From Nitrospirota bacterium (GTDB taxonomy: Bacteria > Nitrospirota > Thermodesulfovibrionia > Thermodesulfovibrionales > Magnetobacteriaceae): DNA of 6,199 nt. Each line of letters opens with the position of its first letter. Position 1 is the first letter of the stretch. The stretch lies in NCBI GenBank assembly GCA_015232165.1, contig JADGAE010000116.1, positions 1 to 6,199 of the forward strand. The letters are read 5' to 3'. Below, piece by piece: positions 1 through 6,099 of this stretch. The notes under the pieces were generated by a model, which ran no database searches, had not been told where the DNA came from, and saw nothing but the letters and a program-made list of their open reading frames with translations. The position numbers and the translations under genes were made by a program.

Positions 1-36
1 AGAACCCCCTGCAAGGGGACCAGTCCCCTTGACCCC
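1..36. repeat. Fragment of the same GC-rich repeat family (copy C) with a perfect palindrome
   Basis: The segment contains CCCCCTGCAAGGGG, close to CCCCCGCAAGGGG in copy B and CCCCCCTACAAGGGG in copy A. It also contains AGTCCCCTTGACCCC, which matches the end of copy A. CAAGGGGA (12-19) and TCCCCTTG (24-31) form a perfect 8-bp stem with loop CCAG. It is cut by the window start. No T-run follows the stem on either strand, so it is not a typical intrinsic terminator by itself. Confidence 0.55.
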
Positions 37-38
37 GT

Positions 39-55
39 AAAAATGCCACATTTTT
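39..55 (-). terminator. Possible weak terminator downstream of the AarF kinase gene
   Basis: A perfect 7-bp inverted repeat with a 3-base loop, reading AAAAATG-TGG-CATTTTT on the minus strand, lies about 66 nt past the stop of the AarF gene. The stem is A+T-rich and its own 3' arm supplies the T-run, so it would be weak. The stronger GC-rich palindrome at 12-31 follows directly and could help end transcription. Nothing else occupies 1-120. Confidence 0.3.
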
Positions 56-120
56 GTATTTAATCCAATCGAAATATGCTATATGTGTAATCATGGTTCA
101 TATTTTGCGTCTTTCTTCTT

Positions 121-1821
121 TCAAAGCCTTCCTGATCGCAGGATGGAGATGATCAGCCAGATGCCGAGGAAGAATGCGATCACAAACCCCAGGGTGCCTA
201 TGGCCGGGATGTCAAATATCTTGGCTCCGATACCTGAGACTGTCAGGATCGAGGAGCTCATTATGATCGAGGCTATAACGATGCTGAAGGAGAGGCGATT
301 GGTGGAGCGGTCAAGGTCCCTGATCAGACGGTCGATGCCCACGAGGGATATCTTGACGGTAAGCTCGTTGTTTATGAGACGCCTTAGGAGTACCCGCATC
401 TTTTTAGGGGTGTCGATGACAGCGTCGGCGACTTCGTTGAAGTTGCGCTGAAACTTGTCAATGACGCGCTTGGGGCCATATTTCTTCCGCAGCAAAGTGG
501 AGGTGTAGGGGGTTGCGTGTGAGATGAAATTAAACCCCGGGTCAAGGTCCCGCACGATGCTGTCTATTATGAGCATACACTTGTCAATTAGCAACATGGA
601 GGATGGTATCCTGAGTTTGTGTTTGATGGACAGCCGGGTTATAGTGTCAAGGTATTGTGCGAAGTTGATTTCAGCCAAGGCCGAATCGTACAGTGGCAGG
701 AGTAGCTCCATCATGTCGGCCATGAATTCATGCTTGAACCGGTCAAGGTCTACCTCTTCGGTAACCATGCCAAGGGCTATGAACTCGTCAATCATCGAAC
801 TGAAGTCCTTGTTGATGAGCGCCAGCAGGATCGCGGCTATGTTCTCCATGACGTCCGGGGTGATCCAGCCAACCATACCAAAATCCACTATGGCCACCCT
901 GCCGTCGTCCAGGACAAAGAGATTACCCGGGTGTGGGTCGGCATGAAAGAATCCGTCATCGAGGATCATCTTAAAGTAGGCATTTACGAGCTTTACCGCT
1001 ATGTCATGCCTATCCAGCCCGGCCCTGTCTATGGCATCGAGGTCGCTCATGCGTATGCCCTCGATCCGCTCCATGACGATGACCCTGTCGGATATGTACT
1101 TGTCGTAGGTGAGCGGTATCTTTATAGCGTATGAGTGCTTGAAGTTCGCTGCAAAGCGGGCGATGTTCCTAACCTCTTCGGTAAAGTTCAACTCCTTCCT
1201 GATCGTCTTTGCAAACTCCTCCACTATGCCCAGCGGATTAAAGACGTCGGCGTCGGGCAGGTACTTTATCATAAGGGCAGACAAGAACTTCATGATACTT
1301 ATGTCGGTTTCAATGATTTCCCTGATCCTTGGGCGTTGTACCTTGACCACAACCTTGGTACCATCCTTGAGTACGGCGTTGTGCACCTGTGAGACCGACG
1401 CCGCGGCTATGGGTTGGTTATCTATGGAGGCAAAGATGTCCTCTATGGGTGTCTTTAGGTCGGTTTCGATTATCTCCCTTACCTCGATGAAGTCAAAGGG
1501 TGGGACCTCGTCCTGGAGCTTTTCAAATTCACCGGCATACTTTTCGGTTATTAGGTCGGGCCTGGAGGAAAGTATCTGCGCCAGCTTGATAAACGACGGC
1601 CCCAACTCGGCAAAGGCACGCCTCAGACGCTCGGCCACCGTTGTCTCGATAAGCTCACCCTCGGCCAGGAGCTTTAGTCGCTTACGAAATGGAATCAAAC
1701 GACTGAGGTTGAGCATCTCTACGATCTGCCCAAACCCGTGCTTGATAAACACGTTTAAAATCTGGCTGATCCGGTTTATGTTTTTGTAGGTTCTGCGGAG
1801 CTTGAGCAGTTCAGAGAGCAT
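121..1821 (-). CDS. AarF/UbiB (ABC1/ADCK) family atypical kinase, membrane-anchored
   Basis: This 566-residue protein belongs to the ABC1/UbiB atypical kinase family, which supports isoprenoid quinone biosynthesis and lipid homeostasis at the inner membrane. Seen in order: a helical N-terminus; the KxGQ-type motif as KLAQ at residues 79-82, with Ala in place of the usual Gly; an Ala-rich nucleotide loop AAASVSQVH at 139-147; the VAIK-type lysine in VVVKVQRP (Lys160); the catalytic loop HADPHPGN at 293-300; and the metal-binding DFG at 313-315. Two hydrophobic segments at about 510-532 and 541-561 should anchor the C-terminus in the membrane. The length is normal for bacterial members. It starts 7 nt after the phasin-like gene and has no clear Shine-Dalgarno, so translation may depend on coupling. 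It is the last gene of the operon. Which quinone it serves, or whether it acts on quinones at all, cannot be told from the sequence. Confidence 0.92.
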   Translation of the reverse strand: MLSELLKLRRTYKNINRISQILNVFIKHGFGQIVEMLNLSRLIPFRKRLKLLAEGELIETTVAERLRRAFAELGPSFIKLAQILSSRPDLITEKYAGEFEKLQDEVPPFDFIEVREIIETDLKTPIEDIFASIDNQPIAAASVSQVHNAVLKDGTKVVVKVQRPRIREIIETDISIMKFLSALMIKYLPDADVFNPLGIVEEFAKTIRKELNFTEEVRNIARFAANFKHSYAIKIPLTYDKYISDRVIVMERIEGIRMSDLDAIDRAGLDRHDIAVKLVNAYFKMILDDGFFHADPHPGNLFVLDDGRVAIVDFGMVGWITPDVMENIAAILLALINKDFSSMIDEFIALGMVTEEVDLDRFKHEFMADMMELLLPLYDSALAEINFAQYLDTITRLSIKHKLRIPSSMLLIDKCMLIIDSIVRDLDPGFNFISHATPYTSTLLRKKYGPKRVIDKFQRNFNEVADAVIDTPKKMRVLLRRLINNELTVKISLVGIDRLIRDLDRSTNRLSFSIVIASIIMSSSILTVSGIGAKIFDIPAIGTLGFVIAFFLGIWLIISILRSGRL

Positions 1822-1828
1822 CTATCGT

Positions 1829-2164
1829 CTATACGTCTTTGGTATCTTTTACGGTGGTGTGTTTTATTATTTCCTCCAGGTCGCTGACCCTTGCTGTGAG
1901 AATGTTCACCTTTTTGACAAGACCGTCAAAGTCCTCCTTTGTTGGCAGACTCATCCTCTCCAGTGTCTTGTGTACCACCTCCGCCAGGTTTATGGATATA
2001 TCCGTGCCGGTTTGATTGATCTTGTCGGTCCACTCCTTGACCAATTTCATGCCCTGCGCCTCACTGAGTTGTCCCTTTTGGACGAGTTTCTCCACCAGTT
2101 CCATTACCATCTCTTGTGCGCCAAGCGCTGCAAACATGGCATTCTTTAACGAGTTCAGTATCAT
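1829..2164 (-). CDS. Phasin-family-like small coiled-coil protein
   Basis: This 111-residue protein is entirely helical in character and has no signal peptide or membrane segment. The N-terminal part (about 1-65) resembles the short phasin/PhaF-type proteins annotated as polyhydroxyalkanoate synthesis regulators. The C-terminal part has the family's typical LPTKEDFDGL start at about 73-82, followed by a heptad-like stretch to about 100 that looks like a coiled coil. Phasins coat polyester granules or regulate their synthesis, but these short relatives also occur where no granule genes are known, so a granule role is only a possibility. The start ATG directly follows the alaS stop codon (TAA-ATG). 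A strong Shine-Dalgarno AAGGAG lies inside the alaS 3' end, which fixes this start. Its place directly before the AarF kinase gene suggests the two are made together. Confidence 0.75.
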   Translation of the reverse strand: MILNSLKNAMFAALGAQEMVMELVEKLVQKGQLSEAQGMKLVKEWTDKINQTGTDISINLAEVVHKTLERMSLPTKEDFDGLVKKVNILTARVSDLEEIIKHTTVKDTKDV

Positions 2165-4810
2165 TTACGTGGTCTCCTTTTTAATAGCGTCATATATCTT
2201 GCTTAAGGCATCATTGACCTTATCGTTTTGCTTGGTACCTCCCTGGGCCATATCCCTCTTGCCACCGCCTCTGCCATCTGATGCAGATGCAACGACCTTT
2301 AACAAACTGCCTGCATCAAACCTGTCCGTCAGGTCCTTTGCCACCATGCAGAGGAAGTTTGTCTGGTCTTGCAGGGTCGAGGCAACCAGTATAATGGCGT
2401 TGCCCAGCCGCCCCTTCAAGCTATCAGCAAAGTCACGCAACTCCTTCTGATTAAAACCGTCTTTTCTGACTACAAGCGTCTTGACCCCGTTGATCTCAAC
2501 GATCCCACTGAGGTACGTTGACGTTTCGTTGGTCATTGCCTTGTGTTTGAGGCGTTCCAGCTCCTTTTCAAGTTCCCTGGTGTGTCGTGACAGGGTCAAG
2601 GCCTTATCAAGGGGGTTATCCGTCTTGAGGGTCTGTGCAATCTCATGTAGTTGTTGAGTGTTTTTTCTTATATGAGCCAGCGCCTGCTTGCCGGTCAGCG
2701 CCTCTATCCTGCGTACGCCTGATGCAATACTGGCCTCGGAGACGATGACAAACGGTCCTATTTCACCACTGGCCGTGCAGTGGGTACCACCACAAAGCTC
2801 CTTGCTAAAACCATCCATCTCGACGACGCGCACGACGTCGCCGTACTTCTCATCAAAGAGGGCCGTTGCCCCATAGGAGATCGCCTCCTTGAGGCCCATC
2901 AGGTGGGTGTTGATCCTGAGATTGTCCATGACCTTTTCATTGACCATGTCCTCGATGGCATCCTTGTCAGCGGGGCTGAGTTGGTAGAAGTGCGTGAAAT
3001 CAAACCGCAGGCGCATTGAAGATACAAGTGAGCCTGCCTGCTTGACGTGTTCCCCAAGGAGGTTTCTCAGGGCGGCGTGCAACAGGTGAGTGGCGCTGTG
3101 GTTTCTCATCGTGGCGAGTCTGTCCTGTTCGTTCACCCTGCAAAAGACCCTGTCAGAGAGGCGTATATGTCCCTTTTTGAGCACCACCTTGTGGATAACG
3201 AGATTGTTGTGGGTCTTTTTTGTATCCGTTACCTCTATGAGGGTATCATCATTAGTGATAATGCCGGTGTCTCCCGCCTGTCCGCCGGACTCTCCATAGA
3301 ATGGGGTCTTGTCAAGGATGATCTCCCCCTGCTGTCCCGCAAGGAGGGTATCGACGTTTTCGGAGTCCTTGAGCAACAAGCGTACCTCGGCCTCCGACTC
3401 CAGTAACTCATAACCGAGAAAATACGTCTCACCGCCTATCTTTACTGCGCTGTTGTACAGTGAGGTCATGATCACCGACAGGCCGTGATTTTCCTCAGTC
3501 CAGGAGGCCTTACCGCGGGTCTTTTGTCTCTCCATCTCATACACAAAACCGTCCTCATCGACGGTCATACCGTTTTCGCGGGCTATCTCCACGCTCAACT
3601 CCAGAGGGAATCCATAAGTGTCGTACAGACGAAAGACCTCCTCCCCGGGTATGACGTTCTGGTTTGATGCCCGCAGTGAGCTGATCAGGTCATCTATAAT
3701 TTCGGTACCCTTTTGGAGTGTCCTGAAGAAGCGTTCTTCTTCGTTTTTGAGTATGTCTTGGGAGCGGTTGCTGTTTATTGTGATTTCGGGGTAGACCTCA
3801 CCCATTGCCTCGATCACAGCAGGTACGAGGCTGTATAGAAACACCCTGTCCATCCCCAAAACTCTGGCATGTCTGCTAGCGCGGCGGATTATCCTTCTGA
3901 GGACATAGCCACGGCCATCGTTAGCTGGCAGGAGGCCTTCGCTCAGTAGAAAGGTAAGGCTGCGTATGTGGTCTGCCACCACGCGTATTGATGAGTCCTG
4001 ACGTTTATCCCTGCCGTATGGGACGCCGGAGCTGGTGCTGATGGCCTCTATGATTGGGGCAAAGATGTCGGTGTCAAAGTTAGAAGGTTTTTGTTGCATC
4101 ACGGCCGTTATACGCTCAAGGCCCATGCCGGTATCGATGCTTGGCTTGGGCAGCGGGATGAGATTGCCGTTTGAGTCCTTGTCAAACTGCATAAAGACGA
4201 GGTTCCAGAGTTCAAGGTATCGGTCACAGTCACAGCCCACGTCACAGTCTGGTTTATTGCATCCCATATGGGCACCCTGGTCGATGATGACTTCCGAGCA
4301 AGGCCCACAGGGGCCGGTGTCGCCCATCTGCCAAAAGTTGTCCTTTGCCCCCAGGCGTATCACCCGCTGTGGTGAGATCGACGTATGTTGTGTCCACAGG
4401 GCTGCGGCCTCGTCGTCGTCCTCATAGACGGAGGCGTAGAGCTTATCTGCCGGGAGTTTAAAGCACTGTGTAAGGAGTTCCCAGGCATAGACAATGGCGT
4501 CGCGTTTAAAGTAATCCCCGAAGGAGAAGTTGCCAAGCATCTCAAAGAGCGTGTGGTGTCTTGCCGTAAAACCAACGTTTTCTATGTCGCTCTGTTTACC
4601 CCCGGCCCTCATACACTTTTGGCAGGAGGCGGCCCTGGTATAGGACGGTGTGCCTGCGCCGAGAAAGTAGTTCTTAAACTGCACCATTCCGGCATTGGTG
4701 AACAGTATGGTTGGGTCGCCCTTTGGGACCAGGGCGGCACTCTTTACGAGTTCGTGTCCTTTGAGTTGGAAGTACTGCAGAAAGCTGTCTCTTATTTCTT
4801 TAGATTTCAT
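2165..4810 (-). CDS. alaS: Alanine--tRNA ligase
   Basis: Cytoplasmic class II aminoacyl-tRNA synthetase that charges tRNA-Ala and clears mischarged Ser/Gly-tRNA-Ala. The 881 residues are full length for bacterial AlaS. Visible parts: the catalytic domain with motif 2 region TARHHTLFEMLGNFSFGDYF (82-101), GPCGPCSE (166-173) and motif 3 DTGMGLERI (226-234); the editing domain with the zinc-binding residues of HSATH (571-575) and CGGTH (673-677); and the C-terminal DHHA1/C-Ala domain with GRGGGKRDMAQGG (846-858). A cysteine cluster at 184, 189, 193 and 195 within the catalytic domain is seen in many AlaS proteins. The start is set by the ATGA overlap with the upstream lipoprotein gene. No well-spaced Shine-Dalgarno is present, so translational coupling is likely. 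No T-box or other leader is visible because the gene begins inside the operon. All expected catalytic and editing residues are present, so it should be functional. Confidence 0.98.
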   Translation of the reverse strand: MKSKEIRDSFLQYFQLKGHELVKSAALVPKGDPTILFTNAGMVQFKNYFLGAGTPSYTRAASCQKCMRAGGKQSDIENVGFTARHHTLFEMLGNFSFGDYFKRDAIVYAWELLTQCFKLPADKLYASVYEDDDEAAALWTQHTSISPQRVIRLGAKDNFWQMGDTGPCGPCSEVIIDQGAHMGCNKPDCDVGCDCDRYLELWNLVFMQFDKDSNGNLIPLPKPSIDTGMGLERITAVMQQKPSNFDTDIFAPIIEAISTSSGVPYGRDKRQDSSIRVVADHIRSLTFLLSEGLLPANDGRGYVLRRIIRRASRHARVLGMDRVFLYSLVPAVIEAMGEVYPEITINSNRSQDILKNEEERFFRTLQKGTEIIDDLISSLRASNQNVIPGEEVFRLYDTYGFPLELSVEIARENGMTVDEDGFVYEMERQKTRGKASWTEENHGLSVIMTSLYNSAVKIGGETYFLGYELLESEAEVRLLLKDSENVDTLLAGQQGEIILDKTPFYGESGGQAGDTGIITNDDTLIEVTDTKKTHNNLVIHKVVLKKGHIRLSDRVFCRVNEQDRLATMRNHSATHLLHAALRNLLGEHVKQAGSLVSSMRLRFDFTHFYQLSPADKDAIEDMVNEKVMDNLRINTHLMGLKEAISYGATALFDEKYGDVVRVVEMDGFSKELCGGTHCTASGEIGPFVIVSEASIASGVRRIEALTGKQALAHIRKNTQQLHEIAQTLKTDNPLDKALTLSRHTRELEKELERLKHKAMTNETSTYLSGIVEINGVKTLVVRKDGFNQKELRDFADSLKGRLGNAIILVASTLQDQTNFLCMVAKDLTDRFDAGSLLKVVASASDGRGGGKRDMAQGGTKQNDKVNDALSKIYDAIKKETT
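2174..2179 (-). promoter_or_regulatory. Shine-Dalgarno of the phasin-like gene
   Basis: AAGGAG on the minus strand lies 9 nt before the ATG at 2164 and within the last codons of alaS. It is the clearest ribosome binding site within the operon body and lets the small gene be translated independently of alaS. Confidence 0.7.
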
Positions 4811-5361
4811 CTTCTTTTGAGGTTTTGATCATTGCTTGTGATTTCCATTAGTCTGTTACCTACAAACACGAGGTTTGTCGTAATAGCCCCTCCCCACTTT
4901 TTATAAATCCACTGCACGCGCTCCTTGCCATCCGACGTTGGCGGCAGCACCCATATGTCGGTTGGAGAGCCGATTGCAAATCTAACTTCCTCCGGCGCCA
5001 TGAAAAAGGCTATCTCACCGTTTCTTATATGCTCCTTTGCCTCCGGACTAAACCCCCTTATCTCATCCTCCGTATACCGAATCTCCCTCGTACACGACAA
5101 CAGCAAAGCTACCTGTAGCACGAGCAACAACACCGCAAAGAAAGGGGAGGAAAAGAATGAAGGGGGCGGCTCTGCTTCTTGTCGCTCCAGGTCGCACCTG
5201 GCCCCTTCAACCCCCCTACAAGGGGAGGGGCGAGGCGCAATCTTGCCGCAGCGGGGGGTTGGCAACCCCTGGCTAAAAGTCGCACCCGCCCCGGCCACGA
5301 AGAAGTCCCCTTGACCCATTCTTTTATCTTGTTCATGGTACTTATCTATAGTTTCAATCAT
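4807..5361 (-). CDS. Predicted lipoprotein with BamE/SmpA-like pattern, N-terminus extended by an inserted repeat
   Basis: An open frame of 184 residues whose C-terminal half looks like an ordinary small lipoprotein. A hydrophobic stretch (about 74-88) ends in the lipobox LLSC, with Cys90 the expected lipidation site. The mature part carries NGEIAFFMAPEEVRFAIGSP (114-133), then VQWIYKKWGG and LVFVGNRL, a pattern like BamE/SmpA-type envelope lipoproteins; this family link is inference. Residues about 13-70 are translated from a GC-rich dispersed repeat (5151-5325) and are Pro/Gly/Arg/Cys-rich, unlike the rest. The start at 5361 is chosen because it overlaps the RecX-like frame by 8 nt and has AAGGAA upstream. 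An ATG at 5336 in another frame begins MNKIKE, which would suit a signal-peptide n-region, so the original start may have been there and the insertion may have changed the frame. The 3' end overlaps alaS by ATGA. Export of the present form is uncertain. Confidence 0.65.
   Translation of the reverse strand: MIETIDKYHEQDKRMGQGDFFVAGAGATFSQGLPTPRCGKIAPRPSPCRGVEGARCDLERQEAEPPPSFFSSPFFAVLLLVLQVALLLSCTREIRYTEDEIRGFSPEAKEHIRNGEIAFFMAPEEVRFAIGSPTDIWVLPPTSDGKERVQWIYKKWGGAITTNLVFVGNRLMEITSNDQNLKRR
5151..5325. repeat. GC-rich dispersed repeat inside the lipoprotein gene (copy A)
   Basis: About 175 bp bounded by a perfect 9-bp inverted repeat, AAAAGAATG at 5151-5159 and CATTCTTTT at 5317-5325. The interior is rich in C and G runs, unlike the flanks. 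It shares two blocks with the repeat at the right window edge: 5164-5230 matches 6110-6178 closely, and 5289-5302 matches 6186-6199 exactly over 14 bases. Its end AGTCCCCTTGACCC recurs at bases 23-35. Internal hairpins include CCAGGT-CGC-ACCTGG (5187-5201) and GGGGTT-GGC-AACCCC (5255-5269). It encodes no protein of its own, so it looks like a small non-autonomous palindromic element. The exact ends are uncertain because copy B keeps only part of the terminal inverted repeat. Confidence 0.75.
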
Positions 5362-5515
5362 CTTCGTCTTCCTTATAGTGTTTTATCACCTCTGTAATTG
5401 TATTGCTGTCAAAATCTTTTCTTGATAGCAGTTCATGCATCTTCTTTAGTTTAACGTAAAAGGGATATTTTTTTAAATACCTTGTTTTCTTTAGCGACGA
5501 TTTTGAGTGGCTTGG
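5354..5515 (-). pseudogene. RecX-like C-terminal fragment (open copy)
   Basis: After the hicA stop codon the same frame stays open for 53 codons and ends at TGA 5356-5354. It has no start codon until an ATG at 5440, which would give a 28-residue peptide. The translated text (for example RYLKKYPFYVKLKKMHELL, then SRKDFDSNTITEVIKHY) resembles the last helical repeat of RecX, the RecA modulator, whose C-terminus typically ends in a leucine-rich 'LLxRKGF...I..VIK' pattern. The RecX assignment is a pattern match only, helped by the common recX-alaS neighbourhood. It overlaps the lipoprotein start by 8 nt, as the true end of an upstream operon gene would. The rest of recX is not in this window, so this is a severed 3' end, possibly still translated from 5440 as a coupling leader. 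Confidence 0.5.
5375..5473. repeat. Direct repeat flanking hicBA, left copy
   Basis: Two blocks, 5375-5414 and 5445-5473, match 5964-6003 and 6015-6043 in the same orientation with about one mismatch each (39/40 and 28/29 counted by eye). The segment between them is 30 nt here and 11 nt in the other copy. Both copies contain TTGACAGCAATACAATTACA on the minus strand. Confidence 0.85.
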
Positions 5516-5704
5516 TTAAGGAATATTTGGTATTCCTAAATCCTTACAAATCTTTCTTGAGAGTTTATCACTAATCTCGGCATGTCTTGGCATAGAAGTT
5601 GTTTTTCCTTTGGCTGGATTCCAAAAAACCTAATGATTGCCACCTTCTCTGTACAGTTTACATCCATACCGTTTAAGATGTCTCAGCAACTCACTCCGCT
5701 TCAT
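5516..5704 (-). pseudogene. hicA: hicA toxin (mRNA interferase) interrupted by in-frame TAG
   Basis: The frame from ATG 5704 reads MKRSELLRHLKRYGCKLYRE, then GGNH, then TAG at codon 25 (5632-5630). It then continues VFWNPAKGKTTSMPRHAEIS and DKLSRKICKDLGIPNIP to TAA at 5518-5516. Apart from the TAG this is a complete 62-residue HicA, including the double-stranded-RNA-binding-like fold, the GGNH motif with the catalytic His24, the NP turn and the PRHAEI segment. HicA cleaves mRNA independently of codon reading. The stop falls immediately after the catalytic histidine, so normal termination leaves a 24-residue peptide with no activity expected. The rest shows no other damage, so the mutation is recent, a sequencing error, or read through by a suppressor. 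There is no Shine-Dalgarno; the start overlaps hicB and would be coupled to it. Confidence 0.85.
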
Positions 5705-5924
5705 TACAAATGGTTACGGTAAGCTGTTCTCTCACAACATTTTTGCCCTCATATTCATGGCTAATGATTTCACGATTGGCCTCTATGACCATACTCACTG
5801 CCTCCCTGAGATTTTCACGTGCCTCATCAAGTGTCAATCCCTGCGTGTTGGCCCCTGGCAGTTCTTCTACATAGCCAATCCAGTAATCTCCATCCCTTTC
5901 AAAGATAGCCGTAAATTTTTCCAT
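5691..5924 (-). CDS. hicB: HicB-family antitoxin
   Basis: A 77-residue protein with the HicB partial RNase-H-like fold. The pattern FTAIFERDGDYWIGYVEELP then GANTQGLTLDEARENLREAV (residues 4-43) is diagnostic. HicB binds and neutralises the HicA mRNA interferase. This is the short form: after the fold there is no room for the ribbon-helix-helix or HTH domain that longer HicB proteins use to repress their promoter, so autoregulation may be weak or work another way. The start at 5924 is supported by AGGAG at 5936-5940. The 3' end overlaps the hicA start by 14 nt, in the hicB-hicA order also seen in other genomes. The gene looks intact although its partner toxin is interrupted. Confidence 0.92.
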   Translation of the reverse strand: MEKFTAIFERDGDYWIGYVEELPGANTQGLTLDEARENLREAVSMVIEANREIISHEYEGKNVVREQLTVTICNEAE

Positions 5925-5935
5925 AACCGTGAAAT

Positions 5936-5940
5936 CTCCT
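5936..5940 (-). promoter_or_regulatory. Shine-Dalgarno of hicB
   Basis: AGGAG on the minus strand, 11 nt before the hicB ATG. The spacing is slightly long but it is the only purine-rich candidate nearby. Confidence 0.5.
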
Positions 5941-5963
5941 ATTCTTACTTTCAGTCTTTCTTA

Positions 5964-6043
5964 ATAGTGTTTTATCACCTTTGTAATTGTATTGCTGTCA
6001 AAACCTTCAGCTTTTTTAGTCTAACGTAAAAGGGATATTTTTT
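5964..6043. repeat. Direct repeat flanking hicBA, right copy
   Basis: Partner of the left copy, in direct orientation, with a 19-nt net deletion between the two conserved blocks. The hicBA pair lies between the two copies. Confidence 0.85.
5973..6001 (-). promoter_or_regulatory. Possible hicBA promoter within the right direct repeat
   Basis: A perfect -35 hexamer TTGACA (6001-5996) is followed after 17 nt by a poor -10 GTGATA. Transcription from it would start roughly 40 nt before hicB. The same TTGACA exists in the left copy, where it would point into the lipoprotein-alaS operon. The weak -10 keeps this tentative, and the hexamer also has a coding explanation as part of the RecX-like frame. 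Confidence 0.25.
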
Positions 6044-6067
6044 ACAATAGCCCTATAACGACATAAT

Positions 6068-6099
6068 ATTATAGCGCGTTTTGATTGCGTGCGATACAA
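6068..6099 (-). promoter_or_regulatory. Possible promoter upstream of the hicBA patch
   Basis: A perfect -10 TATAAT at 6073-6068 is preceded by TTGTAT at 6099-6094 with a 20-nt spacer, longer than the usual 16-18. It lies just outside copy B of the GC-rich repeat, pointing towards hicB and the operon. The sequence is A+T-rich here, so a chance match is possible. Confidence 0.3.

Larger units (their letters stand above)
5961..6049 (-). pseudogene. Degraded second copy of the RecX-like C-terminal end
   Basis: This segment matches the open copy over two blocks but is 19 nt shorter between them, which breaks the frame. The last part reads GFDSNTITKVIKHY and stops at TAA 5963-5961. It has Gly where the open copy has Asp, and Gly is the residue expected in the RecX pattern. 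The preceding block reads KKYPFYVRLKK in another frame, with TAG shortly upstream. No further RecX-like sequence appears before copy B of the GC-rich repeat, so this too is only a fragment. Confidence 0.5.

Noticed and set aside
12..31. The CAAGGGGA/TCCCCTTG palindrome as a rho-independent terminator
   Set aside because: The stem is strong, but no T-run follows on the minus strand and the sequence belongs to the dispersed repeat family.
1..94. Minus-strand frame from ATG 94 (MITHIAYFDWIKYK...) open to the window edge
   Set aside because: About 31 codons, of which the last third is repeat sequence, with no Shine-Dalgarno. It cannot be told from chance without the sequence beyond the window.
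1109..1789. Plus-strand open frame of 226 codons opposite the AarF kinase gene
   Set aside because: Its Ser/Met/Arg-rich text has no family pattern and it mirrors a gene with clear catalytic motifs on the other strand. It is an antisense shadow.
5109..5336. Minus-strand frame starting MNKIKE and running through the repeat for 75 codons
   Set aside because: After the first residues it reads only repeat sequence and ends in a Cys-rich tail without the lipobox. It lacks a Shine-Dalgarno. It is kept only as a clue to the lipoprotein's pre-insertion start.
5637..6029. Plus-strand open frame of 130 codons opposite hicB and hicA
   Set aside because: It spans the antisense of both genes and one direct repeat, has no recognisable domain, and hicB on the minus strand has a diagnostic family pattern.
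5354..6049. The two direct repeats as the start of a CRISPR array
   Set aside because: There are only two copies, of unequal length, separated by complete toxin-antitoxin genes, and they have a coding origin.
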